Source: CAZFCK01 sp964517355 (GTDB taxonomy: Bacteria > Desulfobacterota > Desulfovibrionia > Desulfovibrionales > Desulfovibrionaceae). From it: a stretch of DNA of 14,843 nucleotides. Each line of letters begins with the position of its first letter. The first letter of the stretch is position 1. The stretch covers positions 1 through 14,843 of the forward strand of contig CAZFCK010000112.1 in NCBI GenBank assembly GCA_964517355.1. Reading direction: 5' to 3'. A program made the translations under genes and the position numbers. Below the pieces are notes generated by a model. The model was not told where the DNA came from. It did not search any database and saw only the letters and a list, made by a program, of their open reading frames with translations. Shown here in pieces: positions 1 to 7,140 of this stretch.

Positions 1-11
1 CAATTGGAAAT

Positions 12-51
12 TGTTTCAGGGGAGAGCCTTGTTTCAAGGCGAAAATGCGCT
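12..51 (+). repeat. Dispersed repeat A, copy 1 (with hairpin)
   Basis: A 40-base element that recurs at 7235-7274 in the same orientation. By eye, 33 of 40 positions are identical. The core is a hairpin, GCCTTG-TTT-CAAGGC (26-40), whose 6-bp stem is fully conserved in the second copy while the loop differs (TTT versus CTT). This copy overlaps the 3' end of the minus-strand permease gene, whose stop codon (50-52) lies at the edge of the repeat. It could act as a 3'-end structure for that gene, but no T-run follows on the minus strand, so I do not call it a terminator. The element may extend left beyond the window. Confidence 0.6.
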
Positions 52-1165
52 AGCCCTCATTGTGCGGGACAGGGCAATGGCAGTGCCCTGCCGTGGTGCG
101 CCGTTTGCCCCAAATGGCCAGGCCTATGCCGAGCAACAACAGGACGGCCGAGCTGTTGCCCACGATGGTCAGCCCCCCTTGCGCGCCGCCGGATAGCCAG
201 CCGGCGGTCGAAAGTCCGAAGCCCCGGTAAATCGCGTCCGTGAGCACACCCATGACCAGGGCGGTCAGCACGATGCTGCCCACGTAAATGACGGCTGCCC
301 GGCGTCCGAGCATTTTGGCGACCACGGTCAAGGTGGCGGCGTTGGTCGCGGGACCGGCCAGAAGAAACACCAGCGCCGCTCCCGGAGAGAGCCCTTTGAG
401 CACCAGAGCCGCGGCGAGGGGCGTGCTCGCCGTGGCGCATACGTACAAGGGCACGGCCACGGCCAACGCGGTCAGCATGGGCCACGGCCCGCCCCCGAGC
501 CATGTTTCCAGGGCGTTGTCCGGCAAGAGGACAGTGATGACCCCGGCCAGGGCCACTCCCGCCATAAACCAGCCTCCGATGTCCGCGAGCATCTCGCTGA
601 AGGCGTGGCGCAAACCGTGGAACGCCCGGGCGGAGACTGAAGCCTTGGGCTCGGGGTGATCCGTGTGTGCGCCATGACAGGAGCAGCAACTGCATGTCGT
701 CGTCTGCTGCGGAGCGGCGGCGCCCCTTTCCGGGGTGTGTGCGTTCGGCTGCTCTTTGTCGAAGCGGTCGATGCCCAAACCGGCGAGCACGGCGGTCGTC
801 ACAGCGGCTATGGGGCGTGTGACGGTCATAAAGGGATCAAGCAGCGCGTAACTGGCCGCGATGCTGTCCACTCCGGTTTCCGGCGTGGCGATGAGAAAGG
901 AGGCGGCCGCTCCTTTGCTTGCGCCCTGTTCTCTGAGTCCGGCAGCGGCCGGGAGCACGCTGCAACTGCACAGCGGCAGGGGCGCTCCGAGGACTGCGGC
1001 CTTGATGACGGAGCGTGCGCCTCCCCGCCCCAGATGCCTGGCGACGAGGTCGGCGGGGACAAAAGCCCGCATCAGACCCGCTATGGCGAATCCGAAGATC
1101 ATGAAGGGCGCGGCGTCGCGTAAGATGTCCCACATGGCGGTGAGGATCGCGGTGAAAATATCCAT
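50..1165 (-). CDS. SO_0444-type Cu/Zn efflux permease (DUF318/ArsP fold)
   Basis: Predicted inner-membrane permease of 371 aa, likely exporting a soft metal such as copper or zinc; the metal is inferred from family resemblance. About eight hydrophobic segments form two related halves. Each half carries a cysteine motif: PLPLCSCSVLP at residues 62-72, typical of DUF318 permeases, and PLYVCATASTPL at about 239-250. The central cytoplasmic-type loop has a dense cluster, CSCCSCHGAHTDH (158-170), and the C-terminus ends with HCHC (361-364); both look like metal-binding tails. I chose the start at 1165 because AAAGGAG (1177-1171) sits 5 bases upstream; the open frame extends to 1315 but has no such site. 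It is divergent from the DUF4390 gene. No regulator gene is adjacent. Related DUF318 permeases export organoarsenicals (ArsP), so substrate is the uncertain part. Confidence 0.8.
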   Translation of the reverse strand: MDIFTAILTAMWDILRDAAPFMIFGFAIAGLMRAFVPADLVARHLGRGGARSVIKAAVLGAPLPLCSCSVLPAAAGLREQGASKGAAASFLIATPETGVDSIAASYALLDPFMTVTRPIAAVTTAVLAGLGIDRFDKEQPNAHTPERGAAAPQQTTTCSCCSCHGAHTDHPEPKASVSARAFHGLRHAFSEMLADIGGWFMAGVALAGVITVLLPDNALETWLGGGPWPMLTALAVAVPLYVCATASTPLAAALVLKGLSPGAALVFLLAGPATNAATLTVVAKMLGRRAAVIYVGSIVLTALVMGVLTDAIYRGFGLSTAGWLSGGAQGGLTIVGNSSAVLLLLGIGLAIWGKRRTTAGHCHCPVPHNEG

Positions 1166-1182
1166 AAAGGCTCCTTTAAAGC

Positions 1183-1230
1183 GATATATGTTCATTTGTT
1201 CATATGTCAAACTGTTGATGCGTGTCAACA
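1183..1230 (-). promoter_or_regulatory. Promoter with ArsR/SmtB-like operator for the permease
   Basis: Reading the minus strand, a perfect -35 TTGACA (1210-1205) is followed after 16 bases by TATATC (1188-1183). The region between them is almost filled by an interrupted palindrome, ATATG-N10-CATAT (1186-1205), that also contains two direct ATGAACA half-sites. ATATGAACA-type half-sites overlapping a promoter are typical of ArsR/SmtB metal repressors. A second TTGACA (1229-1224) lies inside a perfect inverted repeat, TGTTGA-N6-TCAACA (1213-1230), and could serve an alternative -10 over the operator. The first promoter would place the transcript start very close to the ribosome site, so the true arrangement is uncertain. 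Confidence 0.5.
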
Positions 1231-1376
1231 ATGCGGGCCCCAATGGGGAGGTGGCGGGGCGACATGAAGCGTTTACACGAGTAAGACTCTGGCGTAGCGT
1301 ATGGATTGCCGCCACTCACGTATGATTTGCGGCCGTGGTGATTTGGGGACCGCAAACGGGAACGTGCCGTTCGCCG

Positions 1377-1385
1377 TGTTATAAT
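1377..1385 (+). promoter_or_regulatory. Extended -10 promoter for the DUF4390-ntrY genes
   Basis: TGT followed by a perfect TATAAT (1380-1385) forms an extended -10 element. There is no recognisable TTGACA at the proper distance upstream, which is acceptable for an extended -10 promoter. The predicted transcript start near 1392 lies just ahead of the AAGGAG at 1399-1404 and the TTG start at 1414. Confidence 0.55.
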
Positions 1386-1413
1386 CCATTTGCGCTTCAA
1401 GGAGTTGCACCCG

Positions 1414-2022
1414 TTGATTCCGTCACATTCCGCATTGCGCGCAGGGCCGACTTTCATACGCCGGGGAGTGGTGCGGGGTTTGGCGTTGTTTCTGGTCGTA
1501 CTGGCCATGTGGAGTACCGCGCCGCGTGTCCAGGCTCAAGGGCTGATGCTGCGGAATTTTGTGCTGGACAACCAGGAAGGCGAGATGACGGTGCGTTTCA
1601 GTCTCGGCCTGGAAGACGAGGGAAGCCTTCGGGCGTTGCTGGTGGAAGGCGCCGTCCTGGAGCTGCAATGCGACGCGGTGCTGGATCGTAAACGGAGCTA
1701 CTGGCTGGATACGGGCCTGGCGCAAGGTTCCTTGCGCAACGTTCTGCGCGCGGACGCTGACAATGAAATGTTCGTGCTGGAACAGCCGGGGCCGGAGCAG
1801 ATCAAAAGCTCATCCCTGGAAGAATTGCTGGCGCTGGGATGGCGCAGCCTTTCCATACATTTGGGGTCGTTTTCCCTGCTGCAGCGCGGCCAGGCCTACA
1901 GCGTGCAGCTCCAGGTGCGGCTCAAGGAGCGCGATGTGCCGGCCTGGAAACGGTGGACAATGTTTTTCAGCGATTTCACGGTGACTCCCTCCGTGCGTTA
2001 TCAAATGGATTTTGATTATTGA
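1414..2022 (+). CDS. DUF4390 domain exported protein
   Basis: A 202-aa protein predicted to be exported. The N-terminus has basic residues, a hydrophobic stretch (about 22-35) and a signal-peptidase-like site after VQA (residue 41). The rest is soluble, with a closing aromatic/acidic tail (MDFDY), as in DUF4390 proteins. The family has no established function. It is commonly found directly upstream of NtrY-type kinases, as here, where only 4 bases separate its stop from the kinase ATG. I chose the TTG at 1414 because AAGGAG lies 9 bases upstream and because the frame's earlier TTG (1390) would fall before the predicted transcript start. A periplasmic partner or modulator of the NtrY sensor domain is a reasonable inference, not shown by the sequence. 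Confidence 0.75.
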   Translation: MIPSHSALRAGPTFIRRGVVRGLALFLVVLAMWSTAPRVQAQGLMLRNFVLDNQEGEMTVRFSLGLEDEGSLRALLVEGAVLELQCDAVLDRKRSYWLDTGLAQGSLRNVLRADADNEMFVLEQPGPEQIKSSSLEELLALGWRSLSIHLGSFSLLQRGQAYSVQLQVRLKERDVPAWKRWTMFFSDFTVTPSVRYQMDFDY

Positions 2023-2026
2023 GCAC

Positions 2027-4270
2027 ATGACGCCAGAGCATACGACCATTCAGATCAGCGTGACAGATCAGCGGGAGCGCCGCCGCAGGCGGCGCGAACT
2101 CATGCTGGCCGCGTTCCTCTTTCTCGTGGTGGTGCTGCTGTCGCTGATCGAACTCAAGTACCTGGGCGTCAACGTCTACCTTTTTTTAGCCCTTTTTAAT
2201 CTGAATTTTATCTTCCTGCTGTTGATGCTGCTGCTCGTGGTGCGCAACGGCGTCAAACTTCTGCTGGAGCGCAGGCGCAACGTCCTGGGGGCGCGCATGC
2301 GCTCGCGGCTGGTGCTGGCCTTCATTTCTCTTTCGTTCATCCCCACCGTGCTCATGTATCTGATAAGCATGCAGTTCGTGCAGACCTCGGTGGAATACTG
2401 GTTCAACTCCCAGGTCGGAAACTCCATGGAACAGGCTCTGGATGTGGGGCAGTCCATGTACGATTACGGCCGCGAACGTCTGGAGCGAATGGCCCGGGGG
2501 GTTGTCTCCACACTTCCGGAGCGGCTTCCACCCGAGGACGCGGAACTTCTGCAACAACGTTTGCAGGATAAATACGGCGAATACGGCCTGACGATGCTGG
2601 GCGTGCTGGACAGGCAGCGCCAGGACGTGGCCTGGGCCTGGACGCCGCGGTTCGAACACGCCTGGCGCACGGAGATGAAAAGTTCCGTTGATTGGCGGGG
2701 GCTGGAGGACGCGGGGAAATTCTGGTCCATGTGGTGGCCGGGCGCGGGCGAAGATTTCGTGATCGGCGTCATGCCCCTGGACGGGGGGCGCTCCGGATTC
2801 CTGGTGTTGGGCGAGCGCATGGGCTCTGGCCTGCTCTTTAAGCTGGACGGCATCGCCCGGGGCGTGGACGAATACAAGAAGCTCAAGACCATGAAACGTC
2901 CCTTGAAGGTGGCGCTTTTCTTCATTCTGGGCGTGCTGGCCCTGTTGATTATTTTCGGCGCCATGTGGTTCGGTTTCCGGCTGTCCAAGGAGCTTGCCGC
3001 CCCCATTATGGCCCTGGCCCAAGGTACGGAGCGCATCGCGCGCGGCGATCTATCCGTGCGGCTGGAAGATACCTCCAGCGACGAGCTGGGCGTGCTGGTG
3101 CGCTCGTTCAACCGCATGGCCGCTGATCTGGAGGCCATGCGCCTGGGATTGACCGAGGCCAACATACAACTCGGCGACAAGAACAGGGAGCTTGCCGAGC
3201 GGGGACGCTACATAGAAACCGTGCTCGACAATATCGCCGCGGGCGTGGTCTCCCTGGACGGGGAAGGCCGTATCAGCACCGTGAACAAGGCGGCCGCCTC
3301 CATGCTGGGCATGCAGGGGCGCGAGTTGCTGGGGCTCAGGCCACAGGCCCTGTTTTTGCCCGAAGACCTTGCGCAGGTGGAGGAGGCGCGGATTTTCATC
3401 TTTGAAAATCCCGGCGCCATCTGGGAAAGGCAAATCAACGTGCGCATGCGCGGCCTGGAACGCACCCTGCTCGTGAACGTGGTCACGCTCGGCGAGGGCG
3501 GCTTGCGGTCCGGCCTGGTGGCGGTGTTCGAAGACATCACGGAAATCCAGAAGATGCAGCGCATGGCCGCCTGGCGCGAGGTGGCCCGGCGCATCGCGCA
3601 TGAGATCAAAAACCCCCTCACGCCGATCAAGCTCTCGGCCCAGCGCTTGCAACGCAAATTCGGCAAACAGGTGTCCGACCCGGCCTTTGCGGAATGCACC
3701 GGACTCATCGTGGGACAAGTGGAGCATCTGCAACAAATGGTTCAGGAGTTTTCCGCTTTTGCCAAGCTTCCGGAAATGGAATTGAAAATGGGGCGGTTGG
3801 AGCCCCTGCTGCACGAGGTCGTCTCCCTGTTTCAGCACAGCCACAGCGCCATCCGTTGGGATCTCGACATCGAGCCACTGCCGGAATTGCGTTTTGACGC
3901 CGAAGGCTTGCGTAGAGGCCTGATCAACATCCTCACCAACGCCGTGGAGGCCCTGCACGTCGCTTCCGCCCCCGGACATGGCGAAGAATCCGTGTTGCAG
4001 CCGGACGCCCTGGTCGTAGTGCGGGCGCATCACATCGAGGAACAGGGGCTGGTGCGCGTCGAGGTGGAGGACAACGGTCCGGGATTGAGCATGGAAGAGC
4101 GTTCGCGGTTGTTCGAGCCCTATTTTTCCCGTAAAAAGGGTGGTACGGGCCTGGGGTTGACCATCCTCAAGTCCATCATCAGCGACCACAGGGGCTATGT
4201 GCGGGTGCGCACGCCGGGTCCGCAAGGCACCGTGCTCGTGCTGGAGCTGCCCGTGCCGGAAAGCGTCTGA
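2027..4270 (+). CDS. ntrY: NtrY-type membrane sensor histidine kinase
   Basis: A 747-aa NtrY-family sensor kinase in the inner membrane. After a very basic N-terminus (residues 16-23), three hydrophobic segments (about 26-45, 49-73, 93-116) precede an extracytoplasmic region (about 117-290) and a fourth segment (about 292-318). Then follow a HAMP domain (about 319-372), a PAS domain (about 393-505), the phospho-acceptor H525 in HEIKNPLTP, the N-box around NILTN (634-638), the G1 box DNGPG (682-686) and the G2 box GGTGLGL (705-711). All kinase residues I can check are intact, so it should autophosphorylate and pass phosphate to NtrX encoded downstream. The ATG at 2027 was chosen over a TTG at 2012 that overlaps the DUF4390 gene; neither has a strong ribosome site, suggesting translational coupling. 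The signal sensed is unknown; nitrogen or redox control is inferred from NtrYX in other bacteria. Confidence 0.9.
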   Translation: MTPEHTTIQISVTDQRERRRRRRELMLAAFLFLVVVLLSLIELKYLGVNVYLFLALFNLNFIFLLLMLLLVVRNGVKLLLERRRNVLGARMRSRLVLAFISLSFIPTVLMYLISMQFVQTSVEYWFNSQVGNSMEQALDVGQSMYDYGRERLERMARGVVSTLPERLPPEDAELLQQRLQDKYGEYGLTMLGVLDRQRQDVAWAWTPRFEHAWRTEMKSSVDWRGLEDAGKFWSMWWPGAGEDFVIGVMPLDGGRSGFLVLGERMGSGLLFKLDGIARGVDEYKKLKTMKRPLKVALFFILGVLALLIIFGAMWFGFRLSKELAAPIMALAQGTERIARGDLSVRLEDTSSDELGVLVRSFNRMAADLEAMRLGLTEANIQLGDKNRELAERGRYIETVLDNIAAGVVSLDGEGRISTVNKAAASMLGMQGRELLGLRPQALFLPEDLAQVEEARIFIFENPGAIWERQINVRMRGLERTLLVNVVTLGEGGLRSGLVAVFEDITEIQKMQRMAAWREVARRIAHEIKNPLTPIKLSAQRLQRKFGKQVSDPAFAECTGLIVGQVEHLQQMVQEFSAFAKLPEMELKMGRLEPLLHEVVSLFQHSHSAIRWDLDIEPLPELRFDAEGLRRGLINILTNAVEALHVASAPGHGEESVLQPDALVVVRAHHIEEQGLVRVEVEDNGPGLSMEERSRLFEPYFSRKKGGTGLGLTILKSIISDHRGYVRVRTPGPQGTVLVLELPVPESV

Positions 4271-4281
4271 TCGAGGCAAGG

Positions 4282-4295
4282 CGTGTGTCCACACG
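4282..4295. other. Small hairpin downstream of ntrY
   Basis: CGTGTG-TC-CACACG forms a 6-bp inverted repeat 12 bases after the ntrY stop. It has no following T-run, so it is not a convincing terminator; it may stabilise the ntrY 3' end or be incidental. Confidence 0.3.
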
Positions 4296-4326
4296 GTGCA
4301 GAAGCGAAGTTTTCAGATGAAGCCCT

Positions 4327-4355
4327 TTCCAAATGATTCCTTGATGCACGATAAT
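4327..4355 (+). promoter_or_regulatory. Possible internal promoter before the epimerase gene
   Basis: TTCCAA (4327-4332) and GATAAT (4350-4355) are 17 bases apart in the only sizeable gap (122 bases) inside the ntrY-ntrX cluster. The -10 matches consensus at five of six positions; the -35 is weak. It could give the epimerase and ntrX expression independent of ntrY. Low certainty. Confidence 0.3.
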
Positions 4356-4392
4356 ATGCCCTGAACGCGAAGATCCGCAAAGGAGCCAGGCC

Positions 4393-5337
4393 ATGAAAGC
4401 GATCATTCTCGGCGGCACGGGATTCATCGGCAGCGAGCTGACTCGCTGCATGTTGCGCAAGGGGTGGGACGTGGTCATTCCCTCCCGTTCTCCTGAAAAA
4501 TATAAAGAACGGGGGCTGTTTTCCGCTTATGGAGAGGTGGAATACGCCCTTTGGGACGCAAAATCCGCAACCGGGCTCGCGGAAATCATTGCGGGCGCGG
4601 ACGCCGTGGTGAACCTGGTGGGCGAAAGCGTCGCCGCGGGGCCCTGGACCGAAGAACGCAAGTCGCGCATCCGCGACAGCAGAATCCAGGCGGGGCAAGC
4701 CGTGACCCAGGCCGTGGCCGAGGCGTCGGCGCGTCCGAAGGTGCTTGTGCAGGGATCGGCCGTGGGCTTTTACGGTTCGCGGGGCGACGCCATATGCACC
4801 GAGCACACGGCGCCCCCGCATCCCGGTGTGAGTTTTCTGGCGGATACGGCCCGGGACTGGGAAGCCTCCACAGCCGGCGTGGAAGCCAAAGGCGTGCGCC
4901 GGGTGGTTGTGCGCACGGGCATGGTGCTGGACGTGGAGGGCGGCGCCCTGGAGCAGTTCATGGCGCCTTTCCGTTTCTTTCTCGGGGGGCGCATAGGCAG
5001 CGGCAAGCAATGGATTTCCTGGATACACCGCCGCGACCAGGCGCAGGCCATTGTTTTTTGCATTGAGAACTCCGCCTGCAAAGGGGTGTACAATTTCACG
5101 GCGCCAGAGGCCGTGACCAATGCGCAGTTTTCAAAAATTCTGGGGCGCGTCATGGGCAGGCCTTCCTGGCTGCGCGTTCCAGAATTGCCGCTCAAACTGC
5201 TGCTGGGCGAGATGGCCCGGGAGCTTGTTTTGAGCGGGCAGCGCGTGGTGCCCGAGCGTTTGCGCGCCCAGGGCTATTCCTTCACCTTTCCCGAGCTGCG
5301 TCCGGCCCTCCTGGATATCGTGCAGCGCATGCGCTGA
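4393..5337 (+). CDS. TIGR01777-family NAD(P)-dependent epimerase-like protein (SDR)
   Basis: A 314-aa extended short-chain dehydrogenase/reductase of the TIGR01777 (YfcH/SDR39U1-like) family. The N-terminal Rossmann fold has GGTGFIG (residues 7-13) for dinucleotide binding. Family-typical segments are NLVGESVAAGPW (74-85), QGSAVGFYGSRGD (120-132), the GGRIGSGKQWISWIH block (198-212), and a C-terminal DUF1731-type tail (about 262-310). Cytoplasmic oxidoreductase or epimerase activity is expected, but no substrate is known for most members. AAAGGAG (4379-4385) lies 7 bases before the ATG, fixing the start. The gene sits between ntrY and ntrX on the same strand, 122 bases after the kinase and 42 before the regulator. 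Its position may reflect shared expression with the two-component system, or simply an insertion that did not break the operon. Confidence 0.85.
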   Translation: MKAIILGGTGFIGSELTRCMLRKGWDVVIPSRSPEKYKERGLFSAYGEVEYALWDAKSATGLAEIIAGADAVVNLVGESVAAGPWTEERKSRIRDSRIQAGQAVTQAVAEASARPKVLVQGSAVGFYGSRGDAICTEHTAPPHPGVSFLADTARDWEASTAGVEAKGVRRVVVRTGMVLDVEGGALEQFMAPFRFFLGGRIGSGKQWISWIHRRDQAQAIVFCIENSACKGVYNFTAPEAVTNAQFSKILGRVMGRPSWLRVPELPLKLLLGEMARELVLSGQRVVPERLRAQGYSFTFPELRPALLDIVQRMR

Positions 5338-5379
5338 GATGTTCTTGCGGCGGTGCGGCTTTGCCGGTAAACACGAACC

Positions 5380-6780
5380 ATGACGGCACGCATACTCATC
5401 ATCGACGACGAGGAGGGCATCCGCCTTTCCCTGCGCGGTATACTCGAGGACGAGGGGCATCAGGTGCTCGAAGCCGGCAGCGGCGAGGACGGGCTGGCCC
5501 TTTATGAGCGGGAACGGCCGGATGTGGTTTTTCTCGACATCTGGCTGCCCGGCATGGACGGCCTGAAGGTGCTCGACGCCTTGTGCAACAAGTCGGCCGC
5601 AGTGGAAAACGTCCCGCAGGTGCTCATGATTTCAGGCCACGGCAACATAGAGACCGCGGTCAGCGCCATAAAAAAGGGGGCTTTTGATTTTATTGAAAAG
5701 CCCCTTTCCCTGGAAAAAATTCTTATTGCGACCAGCAAGGCTCTGGAGTTCCAGGCCTTGCAGCGTGAGAACCAGGCCTTGCGGCAATCGTTGCGCAATG
5801 AGAGCGCCCAGGAGTGCAGCGGCAAAGCGCCGGTGATGCTGCAGCTTCGGGAACAGATCGCCCGCGTCGCGCCCACGGACGCCTGGGTCTTGATCACGGG
5901 GGAGAACGGCACGGGCAAGGAGCTGGTGGCGCGCTCCATCCACCTGCAAAGCAGGCGTCAGGGCAAGTCCCTGGTGGCGGTGAATTGCGCCGCGATTCCC
6001 GAGGAGCTTATCGAGAGCGAGTTGTTCGGCCACGAAAAGGGCGCCTTCACCGGTGCGGAGAGCGCGCATACGGGCAAATTCGAGCTGGCGCACAACGGCA
6101 CCTTGTTTCTGGATGAAATTGGCGACATGAGCCTGAAAACACAGGCTAAAATTTTACGCATCCTTCAGGAGCAATGCTTCGAGCGCGTAGGGGGGCGGCG
6201 ATCCATCCGTGTGGACGCCCGCGTCATCGCCGCCACGAACAAAAATCTCGAGGAACAGATCAAGCTGGGCGCGTTCAGGGAGGATCTCTATTACAGACTG
6301 CGGGTTTTCCCGCTGCACGTGCCCCCGCTGCGGGACAGGGCCCAGGACGTGCCGCTGCTCATTGACGAGTTCACGCAGCGCATGGTGCGCGAACACGGGT
6401 TCAAGCCCTTGCGTTTCAAAGAGGACGCCTTGGACGTGCTCAAGCGTTATCCATGGCCCGGCAATGTGCGCGAACTGAAGAATTTCGTGGAACGCATGCA
6501 TATTCTGCACCTGGGGCAGGAGGTGGACGCGGCCATGCTGCCCCCGGAATTTCTGGGGGCGTGGTGCGCGCGCTACGGCGAATCGGACAACGATGTCCCG
6601 GACATGGAAAATTTTCCAGAAGATTTCAAGGCCGCTCGCGCGGCGTTCGAAGCGCGGTTTCTGGAAGACAGATTGCGCTCATGCGGCGGCAGCGTGGCCG
6701 CCCTGGCGGACGCCATCAACATGGAGCGCAGCTACCTGTACCGCAAGCTCAAAATGTACGGCATCACTCCAGCGGATTGA
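5380..6780 (+). CDS. ntrX: NtrX-type sigma-54-dependent response regulator
   Basis: A 466-aa NtrC/NtrX-class regulator. The receiver domain (about 3-120) has acidic D9/D10, phospho-acceptor D53 in FLDIWLPG, S85 and K107. A short coiled-coil-like linker (about 121-140) leads to the AAA+ domain with Walker A GENGTGKE (174-181), an intact GAFTGA loop (221-226) that contacts sigma-54, and Walker B TLFLDEIGD (241-249). A Fis-type helix-turn-helix closes the protein (about 430-462, GGSVAALADAINMERSYLYR). It should be phosphorylated by the NtrY encoded upstream and activate sigma-54 promoters. The ATG at 5380 gives the usual receiver N-terminus (ARILIIDDE) although only a weak ribosome site precedes it. 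NtrX and NtrC are similar; the pairing with an NtrY-type kinase is why I call it NtrX. Confidence 0.9.
   Translation: MTARILIIDDEEGIRLSLRGILEDEGHQVLEAGSGEDGLALYERERPDVVFLDIWLPGMDGLKVLDALCNKSAAVENVPQVLMISGHGNIETAVSAIKKGAFDFIEKPLSLEKILIATSKALEFQALQRENQALRQSLRNESAQECSGKAPVMLQLREQIARVAPTDAWVLITGENGTGKELVARSIHLQSRRQGKSLVAVNCAAIPEELIESELFGHEKGAFTGAESAHTGKFELAHNGTLFLDEIGDMSLKTQAKILRILQEQCFERVGGRRSIRVDARVIAATNKNLEEQIKLGAFREDLYYRLRVFPLHVPPLRDRAQDVPLLIDEFTQRMVREHGFKPLRFKEDALDVLKRYPWPGNVRELKNFVERMHILHLGQEVDAAMLPPEFLGAWCARYGESDNDVPDMENFPEDFKAARAAFEARFLEDRLRSCGGSVAALADAINMERSYLYRKLKMYGITPAD
5677..5704 (+). other. Stem-loop inside ntrX coding sequence
   Basis: GGGGCTTTT-N10-AAAAGCCCC is a perfect 9-bp inverted repeat within codons for KKGAFDFIEKP of the receiver domain. 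It is preceded by a run of A and followed by TTT, so it resembles a weak intrinsic terminator in form. The codons here end mostly in T or A, unlike the GC-ending codons around them. Confidence 0.4.
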
Positions 6781-6883
6781 ACGGGGCGGGAAACGTCCGG
6801 CCGGGTTGTCTCGACCGCGCCGTGTCGCGCCCGGTATGCCTTGAATCCCGGAACTGTTTGGTCTACTAAAGCATTTAGCGCTT

Positions 6884-6928
6884 GAAATGATCGCTTAACG
6901 ACGGGCAAAGCCCGCCTACAATCATTTC
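6884..6928. repeat. Nested palindrome (outer 8 bp, inner 5 bp)
   Basis: GAAATGAT (6884-6891) pairs with ATCATTTC (6921-6928), and inside lies CGGGC-AAA-GCCCG (6902-6914). The two nested stems could form a large stem-loop or cruciform about 105 bases downstream of ntrX. No T-run follows. Confidence 0.6.
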
Positions 6929-6931
6929 GCG

Positions 6932-6957
6932 GCAAAGATTTGCAAGCAAATCTTTGC
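6932..6957. repeat. Perfect 12-bp palindrome
   Basis: GCAAAGATTTGC, two A residues, then GCAAATCTTTGC: a flawless 12-bp inverted repeat with a 2-base centre, directly next to the nested palindrome. In RNA it would be a very stable hairpin. It may be a repetitive extragenic palindrome or one end of a small non-autonomous element; only a genome-wide count can tell. Confidence 0.75.
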
Positions 6958-7007
6958 AGAGCCTTTCAACTTTTTCAAAGTTTAAATGCCCTAAGATTGG
7001 TTTCGGC

Positions 7008-7044
7008 GGGCGCGTACACTCGGAGAACAGGAAAGGACGCGCCC
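7008..7044. repeat. GC-rich inverted repeat GGGCGCGT/ACGCGCCC
   Basis: GGGCGCGT (7008-7015) and ACGCGCCC (7037-7044) are perfect 8-bp complements separated by 21 bases. Allowing one bulged C, the stem gains two more GC pairs. It lies immediately before the terminator-like repeat B structure. Confidence 0.5.
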
Positions 7045-7055
7045 CGCGCTCCTTC

Positions 7056-7118
7056 AAAAAAAGAATGAAGTCGGGGGCTTTCGCGCCCGCAGGACGACCT
7101 GTTTCATTCTTGTTTTTT
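7056..7118. terminator. Terminator-like stem containing repeat B copy 1
   Basis: A run of seven A residues (7056-7062) overlaps the start of AAGAATGAA (7061-7069), which pairs with TTCATTCTT (7103-7111) and is followed by G and six T residues. Inside are GTCG/CGAC (7070-7073, 7095-7098) and GGGC-N6-GCCC. Flanking A and T tracts make it look like a bidirectional intrinsic terminator, which could end the ntrX transcript and insulate nadK. Stem pairing is interrupted, so strength is uncertain. Confidence 0.45.
7061..7099 (+). repeat. Dispersed repeat B, copy 1
   Basis: A 39-base sequence that matches 14789-14827 at 36 of 39 positions by eye, in the same orientation. The shared core is GGGCTTTCGCGCCCGC, a hairpin-forming motif with GGGC/GCCC arms, followed by a conserved GACGACC. 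Both copies lie between genes, not in coding sequence. Confidence 0.7.
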
Positions 7119-7137
7119 AACAATTGCAAAGTATTAT
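7110..7137 (+). promoter_or_regulatory. Possible promoter upstream of nadK
   Basis: TTGTTT (7110-7115) and TATTAT (7132-7137) are 16 bases apart in AT-rich sequence about 220 bases before nadK. The minus strand also shows a TATAAT-like motif over the same bases. A second weak candidate is TTGAAA (7186-7191) with TATTTA (7211-7216). I cannot choose between them. Confidence 0.3.
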
Positions 7138-7140
7138 AGC

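Noticed and set aside
4..243. Plus-strand open frames at the left edge
   Set aside because: Antisense to the end of the permease gene; translation comes partly from repeat A.
3050..4294. Minus-strand open frame of 414 codons opposite ntrY
   Set aside because: Antisense to the PAS and kinase domains of NtrY, with no motif of its own.
5751..5800. Apparent tandem repeat in ntrX (two similar CCAGGCCTTGC stretches)
   Set aside because: It encodes a heptad-like linker (FQALQRENQALRQSL); the similarity follows from the coiled-coil protein pattern.
6875..7129. 84-codon minus-strand open frame in the ntrX-nadK gap
   Set aside because: It is made of the inverted repeats and repeat B, with no ribosome site or domain. 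Similar repeats elsewhere could produce false matches to hypothetical proteins.
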